In this document: positions 24,401-32,945 of the stretch, piece after piece
Position numbering within the stretch: position 1 is the first letter of the stretch
Layout of the letters: each line of letters opens with the position of its first letter
Assembly: GCA_025345505.1 (NCBI GenBank)
Contig: JANVCC010000022.1
Location: 32,649,602-32,713,601, forward strand
Origin: Todiramphus chloris collaris
Lineage: Eukaryota; Chordata; Aves; Coraciiformes; Alcedinidae
Direction of reading: 5' to 3'
DNA length: 64,000 nt
The notes under the pieces: generated by a model
What the model was told of the DNA's origin: nothing
What the model saw: the letters and a program-made list of their open reading frames with translations, nothing else
The model's database searches: none
Made by a program: the position numbers and the translations under genes

Positions 24401-27400
24401 CAGAGACCCTGTTGTTCACATCCTTTTCTTCTGCTCTAAGGGATCGTTTGCGTTTTTAATATTAACTTACTGTCACCTTCAATGGCAAAGACAACTGCTA
24501 AGCAGGGAAGTATATAATGCAGATGTGCACTTCTCCAGTGGCTGAGCAGGCAGATTTCTTCACATTTCTTGATTTTTCAAGCCTGCTTTCAGACCTGGGC
24601 TGCTGGGTAGCATTGCCCTAGCACCAGGGCTGCAGAGGACTCCAGGAGAGCTCAGAGACCACTAATGAACACGCAGAGTCATCATTTCCTAAAGGCCTGC
24701 AAGCAGGAGCCCAGTGGACACCTTGGGAAGATGCCGGGTAGGGTTGAGCATGCAGAATCCTCTCCCCACACACACACCTGAAGGTCCACCTCCCCTCAGC
24801 AGGGATTGAAAGACCCACGCAGCAACACTCGACAGGGTGTTCACGGACCAGAGCAGCTACATCTGCTCTCCGTGGAAGGGCTTGCATCAGAAAAGGGCAT
24901 CCTCAGGAAGGAATCTGCTGAAGCTGTGTTATCTTCCCCTTTGTGGGAGTCCTGCACGCAACTCCCATACAAATACCTTCTCTTTCTTCAGAGTTTCAGA
25001 GATGGGATCCTAAGCATCAGGTAAATCCATTAAAGCAGTAGGTGATATCCAGGCCTAACGCTTTCCAAAACAAACATATTCCTGCGTTAGTTATTGATTG
25101 ATATCAGTTCAGGTTGATCTTGTGGTTTGAACCTGATGCCTATTTTAGAAAGGCTTTCCCAGCCTTGCAGAAATTAGCCGCAGCACATTTTTTTGAAATT
25201 TGCCAAGGAAAATAGCTAAATGCTCTGTTTTTCCAGAACCTGAATTATGATCTGCACACACTGAGGTCAAGCAGCGAGAGTTTTGCTTATGGAATGATTC
25301 TTATCCCTCTTCCCCTGGGTTATTATACTTGGCAGAAAAACCTCTGAGTAAGATTTTACTTGAATATCTCTACTGAAGTCAGCATGTTTATTCCAGGAAT
25401 CGCGAACATCAAAGGATCAGACAATTATATGTTGTGCGAGGGTTAGGGCTTTTTGTGTGCGGCTCCCCCCCCCCCCCCCCAGATGATCTGAAGGCTGTCA
25501 GGGGTTTAAAAGAAAGAAAACACAACCAGCCATGCCTGGTCGGTTGAGGAGGCTTGGTGTTGTAGCAGCAAGGAAGGCGATGCCAACAGTGGCAGCCAGC
25601 GCTGAAACAATGCTCCTTTACACTAATTATCATGCAAAGCATCCCAGTGCTCCCCTGGGCTCGGGTGTCCCGCATGCTGCCCATCCCCCCCAGCATCCCC
25701 CTTGGCTCTCTGTAAACCACAGGCGTCCAGTAAAGCTCCAGCCCCAAACCCCCTCAGAGATTTGCTCTGTTGGAGCCTTGCATCAGCTGTAGCACTGTCA
25801 TTCCTGCCCCGGTTCGTGAGCACAAGCGGTGCTTGGGCAGCACCGAAGGGCAGCCGAGCCGCTCTGGCAGCGGCAACGGGGGCCTCACGTCCCACGCCAC
25901 CCAGCCCACGTAGTGCCAGCCAACGGCCCCAACCCTCGCTCAACAAACGGAGCTAAATTTGAGACCTCAGCTGAGCAGTCCTCTTAATAACTGCCTCCCT
26001 CTGGGTGCTTTGCCTGGGTGGGGTTTGTGCGCGGCGGCCCCGCAAGGGGCTGCACTTCATTAACAGCTTCGCGTGTTTTCCTCCTCTGCGCGATGTAAAA
26101 GGAGCCGCCGCTGCAGACCCGCGTGGCAGCGCCCTCACCTCTGCTTTCCTCCCCGCAGGCTACTCCATGCTGCAGAGCAAAGAGGTGATCCCGGTGGCTG
26201 CCATCAGCCTCCTGCCCCCGCTGCTGGTGGCGGTGATGGTCACGGTGATATTTTACCTCTGCCGCACGCAGAAGCGGCGCAAGAGAGCCAAGGCGTGGGC
26301 CGGGAAACCGGGACAGCCTCCGGTGCTGCCGGAGCCGGGAAGGTCCGCTGAGCGGGAGGAGAAGCTGTCCGTGCTGCTGGACGAGAGCCCGAGCGGTGCC
26401 AGCCCGACCTGCGCCAGCAGCCGGCCCGCCGAGCTGCTCCCCATCGAGCTGGACGAGATGGTGGGCAAAGGGCAGTTTGCGGAGGTGTGGAGGGCCAAGC
26501 TGAACCACAGCCGCTCGGGGCAGTACGAGATGGTGGCGGTGAAGATCTTCCCCTGCGAGGAATACTCCTCCTGGAAGAACGAGAGCCAGATCTTCACGGA
26601 CGCCAGCCTCAAGCACGAAAGCGTCCTGCGGTTCCTCACCGCTGAGGACCGGGGCACGGGGCCCCGCCGGGAGTACTGGCTCATCACCGCCTACCACAGC
26701 CGGGGCAACCTCAAGGACTACCTCTCCCACCACATCCTGAGCTGGATAGACCTGCAGAAGATGGCAGGTTCTCTGGTGAGCGGGGTGGCCCACCTCCACA
26801 GCGACTACACTGCCTGCGGCAGGCCAAAGATTCCCATCGCCCACCGGGACATCAAAAGCACCAACGTCCTGGTGAAGAACGAGCAGGAGTGCGTGCTCTG
26901 TGACTTTGGCATCGCCATACGCCTTGACCCTTCCCTGACGGTGGACGACTTTGCCAACAGCGGGCAGGCAAGTAGAACCTGCCAGCACTCCCTGGAGGGG
27001 ACCTCTGCAAACCACCCTTGGTCGCCTCGTGGCCAAAGTCCTCGCCCACCCCTGCTAACGCCTCTCCTCTTTTCGGGCAGGTGGGCACTGCAAGATACAT
27101 GGCCCCGGAGGTCCTGGAGTCCAGAGTGAACCTAGAAGACCTGGAGTCTTTCAAGCAGATGGATGTCTACTCCATGGCCCTTGTTTTGTGGGAAATGGCC
27201 TCCAGATGTGAAGTAGTAGGAGGTGGGAGCATTGCACCAGGGTTGCCATGCACCTTTCCCCCCACCTTCCTCCCTCTACAGGGATGGGATGGGACGGGAC
27301 GTGGCCCACCTCATGTTCCTGGTGGTTGTGCTGGGATGTGATTTGGGGTGGCTTGGGTCTCTGCAGGGCTGCTAAGAGCTGGTGGCAGATCCTCCCCCAT

Positions 27401-30400
27401 GGCTCAAAGGGCTCAGTGGCTGAGGAGCAGGACAGGACCCCAGGGGGCTCATCTGGTCCAGCCCCCACCCAAAGCCAGTCAGCAACCAAGGCACATCCGA
27501 GTCAGTGCTGGCAGTGCAAAGCAAACCCAGCAGAAAGAGCCAAAGATGCCTCCCACTTCCCCGGCCACAAGCAGGTTTTTTTCAGCCAACACCAGAGAGT
27601 TTATGTCGCAATGGGGACTCACAAACTCCAGCCTCCAACAGAGCCACGTACCCCTCCACTCCCCAAAGCCACATCCTGGCATCTGAAATTGCATGTAGCA
27701 AAACATTTCATTAACTGCCCTGCTGTCAGCCCCCGCCTGCCCCTCTCTGCCCTTTGCAGCCCTCTCTGGTTCCTTCCCTAGCCCACCTACTTGCAACACA
27801 AGCCCACGGAGCTGCAAGAAGTTCCAACCCTCAGCAAGAAAGCTGCTCCAGCTGCCCTGTGTGCCCCTCACTCTGTGGTGGGAGACCCCTCCCTGGCTCA
27901 AATGCCCCATGCATCCTTTGATCCCAAGCCAGTGTCATGGGCCAGCTTTCCCCACTTGTCTTCCACCTGCATTCATGTGCTGGCAGAAACCAGGGTGGCC
28001 CCTCACCTCTGCAACCAGGAGTTTCTCCTTGGCCTTCCAGGACACAGGATTGCTCTTCTGGAAGGGCCATTTCTCCTCTAACCCAATCCACGCCTGCAGA
28101 AGGAATCTGGATACTGGTACCATAGTCACCTCTCCCCTCTTTCACCAGCACAACACATTTTACCCACTCAGAACATGTCTCACACAGACAGACCAAGTCC
28201 TTTCTAACGCACCTCCTGAGTTTAGGAAGGTGGTCAGATGATTCCTCGGTCCTGTCTCTGAAAGCGACCTGTACATGAAAACACAACACTACATTTCTAA
28301 ATTCAAATTCTGAAATGTTTCCAGATCTATTTATTTTTGCAGACTGATAAAAGGAACTTCGTTCTCATCCAGTATATGACACCCAAGCAAAGCAGTGAAT
28401 GCATTAAAAACACCCTGTAATGCTGCTGTTGCTTCCTTGCAGAGGTAAAGAATTATGAGCTGCCTTTTGGGTCAAAAGTCCAGGAGCAGCCCTGTGTGGA
28501 CACCATGAGGGACATTGTGCTGCATGGCAGAGGGCGACCCGAGATCCCGAGCAGCTGGCTGGTTCATCAGGTAAGCTGGGAGAAGCTGGTTCAGAAAAGA
28601 ACTCCCCGCGTTGTCCCACCTCACAAAGCCAACCTAACAAATTATTAAAGCTGTAATCAGAGCAGAAGTGGGCAGAACTCCTGGGCCCTACTTCAACGCT
28701 CCATTTTGGCTGGCTGAGCCCACATAAGCCCCACTAGACCCATTTCCCTGGTGGATAAAAGCCACCAGATAGAGGTACAGCAAAAGTTATTGATCAATAG
28801 CCACGATCAGGAAGCGTTATGAATGCCAAGTGATGGTATTCAGGTATCTTGAGGGGAACAGCAAAATGGAGCACTTCAGCACAGGCCCTTCTCATGAAAA
28901 TCATTTGAGTTCTCCCCCAACCACCATACCCAGAAAGCTCTTGCTCAGAAAATACGTAGTCCCTCCCACACAGCCATCTCACAGCAGGGACAGTGGGGAG
29001 GACAGTGCATCCATCCTTCTGCCTGCTTGGTTGTGAAGGTTTCAAGCTCAAAATTACCTCTAACATGAGAGGTCATGACTTGGCATGTGAGGAGGACTTC
29101 CACTTCTACAAGGAAAAGCAAAACAGGAAGCATCTCCCTCAAGTGAAACAACCAGGAAATAAGGGTGAAGCTGAGGGCAGGGAACCCGCCAGGCACAAGT
29201 CTTGCCAAGGGGAAGCCTCTCACCAGCCTTCAGCTCAGAAGGTCTGAAAGCAAAGCATTTGAGCCCAGGAAGCACAGCACAGCGCTCTAGAGTAGAAACA
29301 CTTCAGCAACCATGAGATGCACGCTGTTAAAACCACCCACATGCAGACCCAGACCAAACAGCTCTAGAAACATAGCCACCTTCTGCTCCTGCCAGGGTCT
29401 TCTTTCCTCCAGGTCCAGTAATTTATTCTACGCACGAGGGGGGCACAAGATGTAACAGACATGCCAACCATGATTTTCAAATCTTGCCTGACTTTATTAC
29501 TTCTTAAATTTCACCTGTCCTGTGCAAAAACACCATCCATTAATCAATAATTCAGTTCATCTGAAAAGCAAGATGAAACATTGAGCCTTCTGGCTCACAG
29601 AGCCTTGCAGTGCTCAGTGCATTATTTTGCAGCATCCACCCACCAAAAACACCCCTACTGCTTCCACTCGGCCTGGACAGCACACAAAGCCAGGTATTTC
29701 AAAAGGAAAGATGTATTTCCATAATCTTCGGAGGCCCTGTGTTCCCTACAGTATGTCCTCTCAAAACCATTTTTGTCCAAAGACTCATAACCAGCCTGAC
29801 CAATCAAAGCTGCCACCAACATCAAATGAATCTGTGGTTTCTGATGGACTATCAGTGAGTTTATCAATCAGTTGAGTCCATTTCTGAAGTTCTGGGCTGG
29901 GTGGTGTGGGACGCGAGTCCATTTCTGAAGAGCAAGGCTTATAAGGTAGTAACTTTTATTAGACCACCTGATGTTCATTGGGGAAGAGGAACAGAAAAGC
30001 CCTGTTGGGTTACTGAAAGTTTGCCTTTGACTGATCTTAGCTAATCTAATAAAAATCTCCTTACAAACCTGGCTTTATGGGATTTTCTGGGCTTCTTGCA
30101 AGCGATCTCTCTGAGATGAGGCATAGGGCAGCACCATCTGCTGGGAAGCAGCAGAAAGCCACTGCTTTGTGCCACTTCTGGGGTCAACAGCTTCTTTGGA
30201 GTGATGCAAAGAAAGGAGGACAAATTGCTCACCTGAACAGGAAGCACCCATTGACGTTACCACGGATGAAAATAAGTTTGATGCAGAGCTCCAAATGCTA
30301 CTTCTATGTTTCAGCCACGAGGATCACTCTCAGTTAAGCGAGGACCTACAGCGTTGGCTATGGTTTAAGAATTTTCAGCAAACATAGGCATTCATTTCCC

Positions 30401-32276
30401 TGACAGAGCTGACCCACCCAGCGTGCTGCCCCTCAGCAGCTCCAGGGCAACTGTTTGCAAGGCTGCACAATAAAGCCAACTAAATTCCCAGCTCTGGCTC
30501 ATGAAGCAGCCGAACAGACCGTTGTACTGGCACAGCTGAGGGGCTGGTGCAGGACAAGAAGGAGAGCTGGGAGCTTCAGTCAATGTTGCTACCAAAAATA
30601 CACTTGTAAAACTCAGCAGCCTTTGAAAGTCAGAGATATCATATATAAAACCCCAACTAAGACCATTTTGTGAACATAAGATGTTCCAGTTGTACCACTC
30701 AAAAGAGCATCATCACCGCTTACAAGGCCAACTGCAAATAAATGTCGTGGTTTCAGGGCAAAACAAGCACAGAAAAATCTAATGACTAAACCACACAACA
30801 GTGCCATGTTCTGCTGGAGAAAACGCTTATTTTAAAAGCTTCAGCTAAGCTAGCTCATTCTTGCATGTTAATCAATTATCCTCAAATCCTTTCAACTAAG
30901 CTAATAAATGAGTGATGTAAGAGGTACTGAAACACACCATCTGTCAGTTTTACTGCACAATCCTGTTCTAATCTGTGTCCATTATGGAAGATGGAGTACG
31001 ACGAACCTTCACAGAGAGCAGCGCGTTCACCATCAGGTGCAGAAGGACAGATGGCCCCAACGGTACATCTCTGTAGGACTTACATTTTCCTCTTATGTTG
31101 GTCCATATGAGACTCTTCAGTTCTCTTAATTGTAAATTAAGAAATACACAAAACCCACTGAAAACCACGAAGCTTTATTCAGAATAATGATTTTTCCACT
31201 CTGTTGCAGCCTTGGTTGACAACGATGCAAAAGGCAATAGGACACGATAGGAACTATATAGGCAAAGGAAGGTTCAACAGCTTCTGGTGCTAGCTGTGCT
31301 ACTAGGGTGAAAAATCCCAGCTGCATCCTGCTACTGTTTCTAAACCCAGAACACTGGGACTCTTTTCAGAGCGCTATGCAATTGGAAAATAACCACGTTA
31401 CTATGAGATGTAACCATTGTAAGAGCACACTGAGAAGTACTCAATCCCACCTACACCACAACGCTACTTTGTAGTGAGGAAACAAGTTCCGTTGCAAGCT
31501 GCAAGGAGTATTTGGCAGAGTGCACCCTTTCAGGAAGTTGATAAAAGAAGTTATATTTAAGAACTTTAATTCTAAACTTGCTTTTAAACCCCGCTCTCCC
31601 CTCCATCCAGGTGTTAACGGGTAGGGCACAGGCTTGAAACACAACCTGGGCTCAGCTGCCAGCCTGCAGGTCACCATCTGTACCTCTCCCGTCCCTCCCA
31701 ATTTCAGAATGATCTGATCTGAACTGGCAAGGCTGAGACAGGAGATGGGAGGCCTCTTTCCTTCTGGTCTCTGTTTAAGTCCCGCAGTCAATACAAACCA
31801 ACTTCCAGGGGAGATTTCTAGGGAGGGTGGGAAATGCTTGGGATGAGATCCCAGGTGAGCCAAGGCTGGTGCTCTAACAGCAGCAGTGCTGGCAATGGTG
31901 CAAGCACCGGCACGACTTACCAAAGCTCTTTCCTTCTGTGCTTGGCCAAAAAAAAGCCTTTCTGCAGGAAGCTGTCAAAGGTACGGTGAGGAACTCGGTC
32001 AGATCAGCTTCTAGTCCTCTTCCTCCTGCCTTCAGATCTTAATTTCAGCCCTTCTGCCTGCAGGGAATGCGTTTTCTGTGCGACACCATCACAGAGTGCT
32101 GGGACCATGACCCCGAGGCTCGCCTCACTGCCCACTGCGTGGCCGAGCGCTTCAACCTGATGGCCCAGATGGATTGTGATGACATCCTCAACAACAACAC
32201 GGACAACGAGGCCAGCAAAACAGCTTCTCCAGGAGGGGAGCACCAGGACAGTGACGGGGGCAGAAATACGCAGTGA
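343..32276 (+). CDS. TGFBR2L: TGF-beta receptor type II-like serine/threonine kinase receptor (gene span, 7 coding exons)
   Basis: The spliced product is 565 residues (1698 nt with stop), close to the 567 of human TGFBR2. Order: signal peptide (about 1-22), extracellular three-finger domain with 12 cysteines (C32 to C124), membrane helix about 146-169 followed by a basic stop-transfer stretch, a Pro/Ser-rich juxtamembrane region, and a kinase domain from about 231. Visible kinase motifs are the glycine loop GKGQFAEVW (238-246), VAVK lysine 264, HRDIKSTN (D366), DFG (D384) and GTARYMAPE. Sequons occur at N72, N97 and N132. By family knowledge, type II receptors bind ligand at the cell surface and phosphorylate type I receptors, which signal through SMADs. 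It is not classical TGFBR2: the extracellular domain is clearly divergent and the neighbour is OSBPL11. The start at 343 has A at -3 and G at +4. The symbol is descriptive; orthology to a named bird gene was not checked. Confidence 0.93.
934..990 (-). CDS. Exon-like segment C of an unidentified minus-strand gene
   Basis: On the minus strand the stretch is bounded by an acceptor (ttttatctacag) and a strong donor (gtaagtgc), 57 nt. It joins in phase 1 to the candidate exon at 2114-2297, giving [20 protein letters not shown] second frame is also open ([18 protein letters not shown]), so the frame is not certain. Product not recognised. Short length means chance is possible. Confidence 0.28.
2114..2297 (-). 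CDS. Exon-like segment B of an unidentified minus-strand gene
   Basis: The best of the antisense candidates. 184 nt lie between a pyrimidine-rich acceptor ending ctggactag and a donor G|gtgagt. Only one frame is open. It reads as a helical, repeat-like peptide that includes [17 protein letters not shown] and [18 protein letters not shown]. It starts in phase 0, matching the candidate at 7395-7459, and ends in phase 1, matching 934-990. I do not recognise the family; the look is of alpha-helical (TPR- or PPR-like) repeats, but this is an impression only. Confidence 0.42.
7395..7459 (-). CDS. Exon-like segment of an unidentified minus-strand gene
   Basis: Bounded by an acceptor (cctgttgcag) and a donor CAG|gtgagc. 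The one open frame gives [20 protein letters not shown] followed by Q. Using a tandem AG two bases on (7457) it would begin in phase 0 and follow the candidate at 8988-9084; its end in phase 0 fits 2114-2297. The product is not recognised. Confidence 0.35.
8988..9084 (-). CDS. Exon-like segment of an unidentified minus-strand gene
   Basis: 97 nt from an acceptor (agagtcacag) to a donor CAG|gtaaga. The open frame includes [20 protein letters not shown] and a run of three Gln at its end. The same frame stays open on through the donor to a second donor (GAG|gtgagt at 8852), so a longer exon 8853-9084 is an alternative. Its start phase does not match the end of the 10819-10903 candidate, so an exon may be missing or another acceptor used. 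Confidence 0.35.
10819..10903 (-). CDS. Exon-like segment of an unidentified minus-strand gene
   Basis: 85 nt from an acceptor (tatccctgcag) to a donor CAG|gtgagg. Two frames contain stops; the third is open and gives [20 protein letters not shown] followed by LWKDYMYQ, which looks like real protein. Its start phase matches the end of the candidate at 16925-16979. No family recognised. Confidence 0.38.
12458..12485. repeat. TG dinucleotide microsatellite
   Basis: About 14 uninterrupted TG units within TGFBR2L intron 1, ending in a short GCGCAC tail. Alternating purine-pyrimidine runs are length-variable and could serve as a marker. Confidence 0.9.
16228..16366. repeat. A-rich low-complexity tract
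   Basis: About 140 bases of A runs broken by C and G (CAAAAC-type then AAAAAG-type). No element body was recognised on either side. It explains the long Lys-rich and Phe-rich open frames here, which are artefacts. Confidence 0.85.
16925..16979 (-). CDS. Exon-like segment of an unidentified minus-strand gene
   Basis: 55 nt from an acceptor (ctatagaaacag) to a donor AAG|gtaaat. Two frames have stops; the open one gives [17 protein letters not shown]. It ends in phase 2 and joins in frame to the candidate at 10819-10903. Very short, so it rests on splice signals and peptide appearance. Confidence 0.28.
18984..19134 (+). CDS. TGFBR2L: TGFBR2L coding exon 2 (first half of ectodomain)
   Basis: Residues 18-68 (ends split). 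Contains [18 protein letters not shown] and [18 protein letters not shown], matching the start of the TGFBR2 ligand-binding domain, with seven of its cysteines from C32 to C64 plus C19 near the signal peptide end. Acceptor ctcccgcag, donor TG|gttagt. The split tryptophan codon is completed by exon 3. Confidence 0.93.
21645..21724 (-). CDS. Exon-like segment of an unidentified minus-strand gene
   Basis: 80 nt from a strong acceptor (ttttccctttcag) to a donor CAG|gtaaaa. One open frame includes [18 protein letters not shown]. It starts needing one base from a previous exon and ends in phase 0. It may be an upstream exon of the antisense series in intron 1; the join to 16925-16979 is not in phase, so at least one exon would be missing. 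Confidence 0.3.
22357..22418. repeat. 27-bp tandem repeat, about 2.3 copies
   Basis: Two identical copies of a 27-bp unit (22357-22383 and 22384-22410) beginning GCACGAGCTGAGAGG, then the first 8 bases of a third. A local duplication with no associated gene. Confidence 0.9.
22949..23151 (+). CDS. TGFBR2L: TGFBR2L coding exon 3 (second half of ectodomain)
   Basis: Residues 68-136 with split ends. Includes [22 protein letters not shown] and [15 protein letters not shown], matching the C-terminal half of the type II ectodomain with the last cysteines C81, C101, C116, C118 and C124. Sequons at N72, N97 and N132. Acceptor cacgggcag, donor AATG|gtgagt. Confidence 0.94.
23152..26158 (+). other. TGFBR2L intron 3
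   Basis: 3.0 kb. A poly-C run at 25465-25480 is the only repeat seen. A 217-codon minus frame (23472-24125) has no splice or domain support. GC content rises towards exon 4. Confidence 0.85.
25465..25480. repeat. Poly-C run
   Basis: Sixteen consecutive C within TGFBR2L intron 3. Such runs are prone to length error in sequencing and can form G-quadruplex on the other strand. Confidence 0.85.
26159..26967 (+). CDS. TGFBR2L: TGFBR2L coding exon 4 (membrane helix and most of the kinase)
   Basis: 809 nt, residues 136-405, GC-rich relative to its surroundings. It carries the transmembrane helix ([20 protein letters not shown] onward), the basic stop transfer, a juxtamembrane region rich in Pro, Ser and Glu, then the kinase N-lobe and catalytic loop ([41 protein letters not shown]) up to NSGQ. 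The large single exon matches the architecture known for TGFBR2. The donor is CAG|gcaagt, a GC donor. Confidence 0.96.
26968..27080 (+). other. TGFBR2L intron 4, GC-AG type, 113 bp
   Basis: The exon ends CAG and the intron begins gcaagt and ends ttttcgggcag. The next exon starts GTGGGCACT, joining SGQ to [10 protein letters not shown] exactly as in the family. No GT donor gives that join, so the GC donor is required. Confidence 0.9.
27081..27222 (+). CDS. TGFBR2L: TGFBR2L coding exon 5 (activation segment end and C-lobe)
   Basis: Residues 406-453 (last split). Begins [15 protein letters not shown] and includes [19 protein letters not shown], the P+1 loop and subdomains VIII-IX of type II receptor kinases. 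Donor GGAG|gtggga. The in-frame extension past 27222 is intron. Confidence 0.94.
27223..28442 (+). other. TGFBR2L intron 5
   Basis: 1.2 kb. A short stretch at about 27440-27490 recalls a very old minus-oriented CR1 end but is too diverged to call. Nothing else recognised. Confidence 0.85.
28443..28570 (+). CDS. TGFBR2L: TGFBR2L coding exon 6 (kinase C-lobe)
   Basis: Residues 453-495. Reads [18 protein letters not shown] and [18 protein letters not shown], matching subdomain X of TGFBR2. Acceptor gcttccttgcag, donor CATCAG|gtaagc. In phase with both neighbours. Confidence 0.94.
28571..32063 (+). other. TGFBR2L intron 6
   Basis: 3.5 kb with no recognised repeat or gene. A 160-codon minus frame (31441-31923) and short exon-like minus stretches near 31080-31130 and 31920-31960 are too weak to call. 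Confidence 0.8.
32064..32276 (+). CDS. TGFBR2L: TGFBR2L coding exon 7 (kinase end and C-tail)
   Basis: Residues 496-565 and stop TGA. Begins [20 protein letters not shown], containing the invariant Arg of kinase subdomain XI, then a polar C-tail ending SDGGRNTQ. The tail is Asp/Asn-rich and unlike the SLNTTK end of human TGFBR2, supporting a separate paralogue. Confidence 0.95.
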   Translation, partial: GMRFLCDTITECWDHDPEARLTAHCVAERFNLMAQMDCDDILNNNTDNEASKTASPGGEHQDSDGGRNTQ

Positions 32277-32945
32277 CACAGCAGAGAAAAAGCCTCATCA
32301 CAGGAAATGAGAGGATAAGGGAGAAGCATTTAGCTCCCGGGAAAGACATCTTGCTGTGTTTTTCAAAATGGAACTAAGATCTAGTACATAACTTATTTAT
32401 AAGATCTGTTTCCCCCCACAGAAAAGGTGAACTGTGGAATCAATACTTTGGTTAAAGTGTAACGTTATATATGAACTGATTTTGTACTTTAAATGTATAA
32501 TGATGCAAAGCATTCTTTTTATTATTTTTTAAAATAATAATGCTTAATCTTTTATTAATAAGCCATGTCTGGATTCCATGTCTATCTTTTGAATGCCTTC
32601 CATATTGCCATCTAGCTGCTTATTCTACAGAGATCAAGACAATCTTCAATTTTCCTCTTTTAATGGTCTCCACACACACACAAACCTATTGTAAAAGCAG
32701 AAAAAACATCTTGAGACGTAACACACCCTGAGTGGAAGGAATACTGGCACACAGGAAAATTATTCATTCATCAGACAGTCCTTAATACTGTGTAAAGATA
32801 CACGATAATCCAGTTTGCAAAAGCCTGATTTGCTGCAACTCCAACACAGTTTATTTTCACTGGTGAATTCCTGGGTGTACTTGACACTCCAGGTGGGTGC
32901 ATGGAGTTTCTTCAATAGAAATAAAGTTACCAGTGCAGACACTGC
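32277..32945 (+). other. TGFBR2L: TGFBR2L 3' untranslated region
   Basis: AT-rich sequence after the stop, including a near-palindromic A/T patch around 32516-32545. It ends at the first canonical AATAAA (32920-32925). The exact cleavage site is inferred. Confidence 0.5.
32920..32925 (+). terminator. Candidate polyadenylation signal for TGFBR2L
   Basis: AATAAA about 645 bases past the stop codon, the first canonical hexamer on this strand. No earlier canonical signal was found; AATAAT variants near 32535 are weaker alternatives. Confidence 0.45.

Noticed and set aside
25984-27036. 350-codon open frame on the minus strand opposite TGFBR2L exon 4
   Set aside because: It mirrors a GC-rich coding exon; its peptide has no recognisable domain and the sense strand is a clear kinase.
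27440-27490. Possible ancient CR1 remnant in intron 5
   Set aside because: Only a few words resemble a CR1 end; too short and diverged to call.
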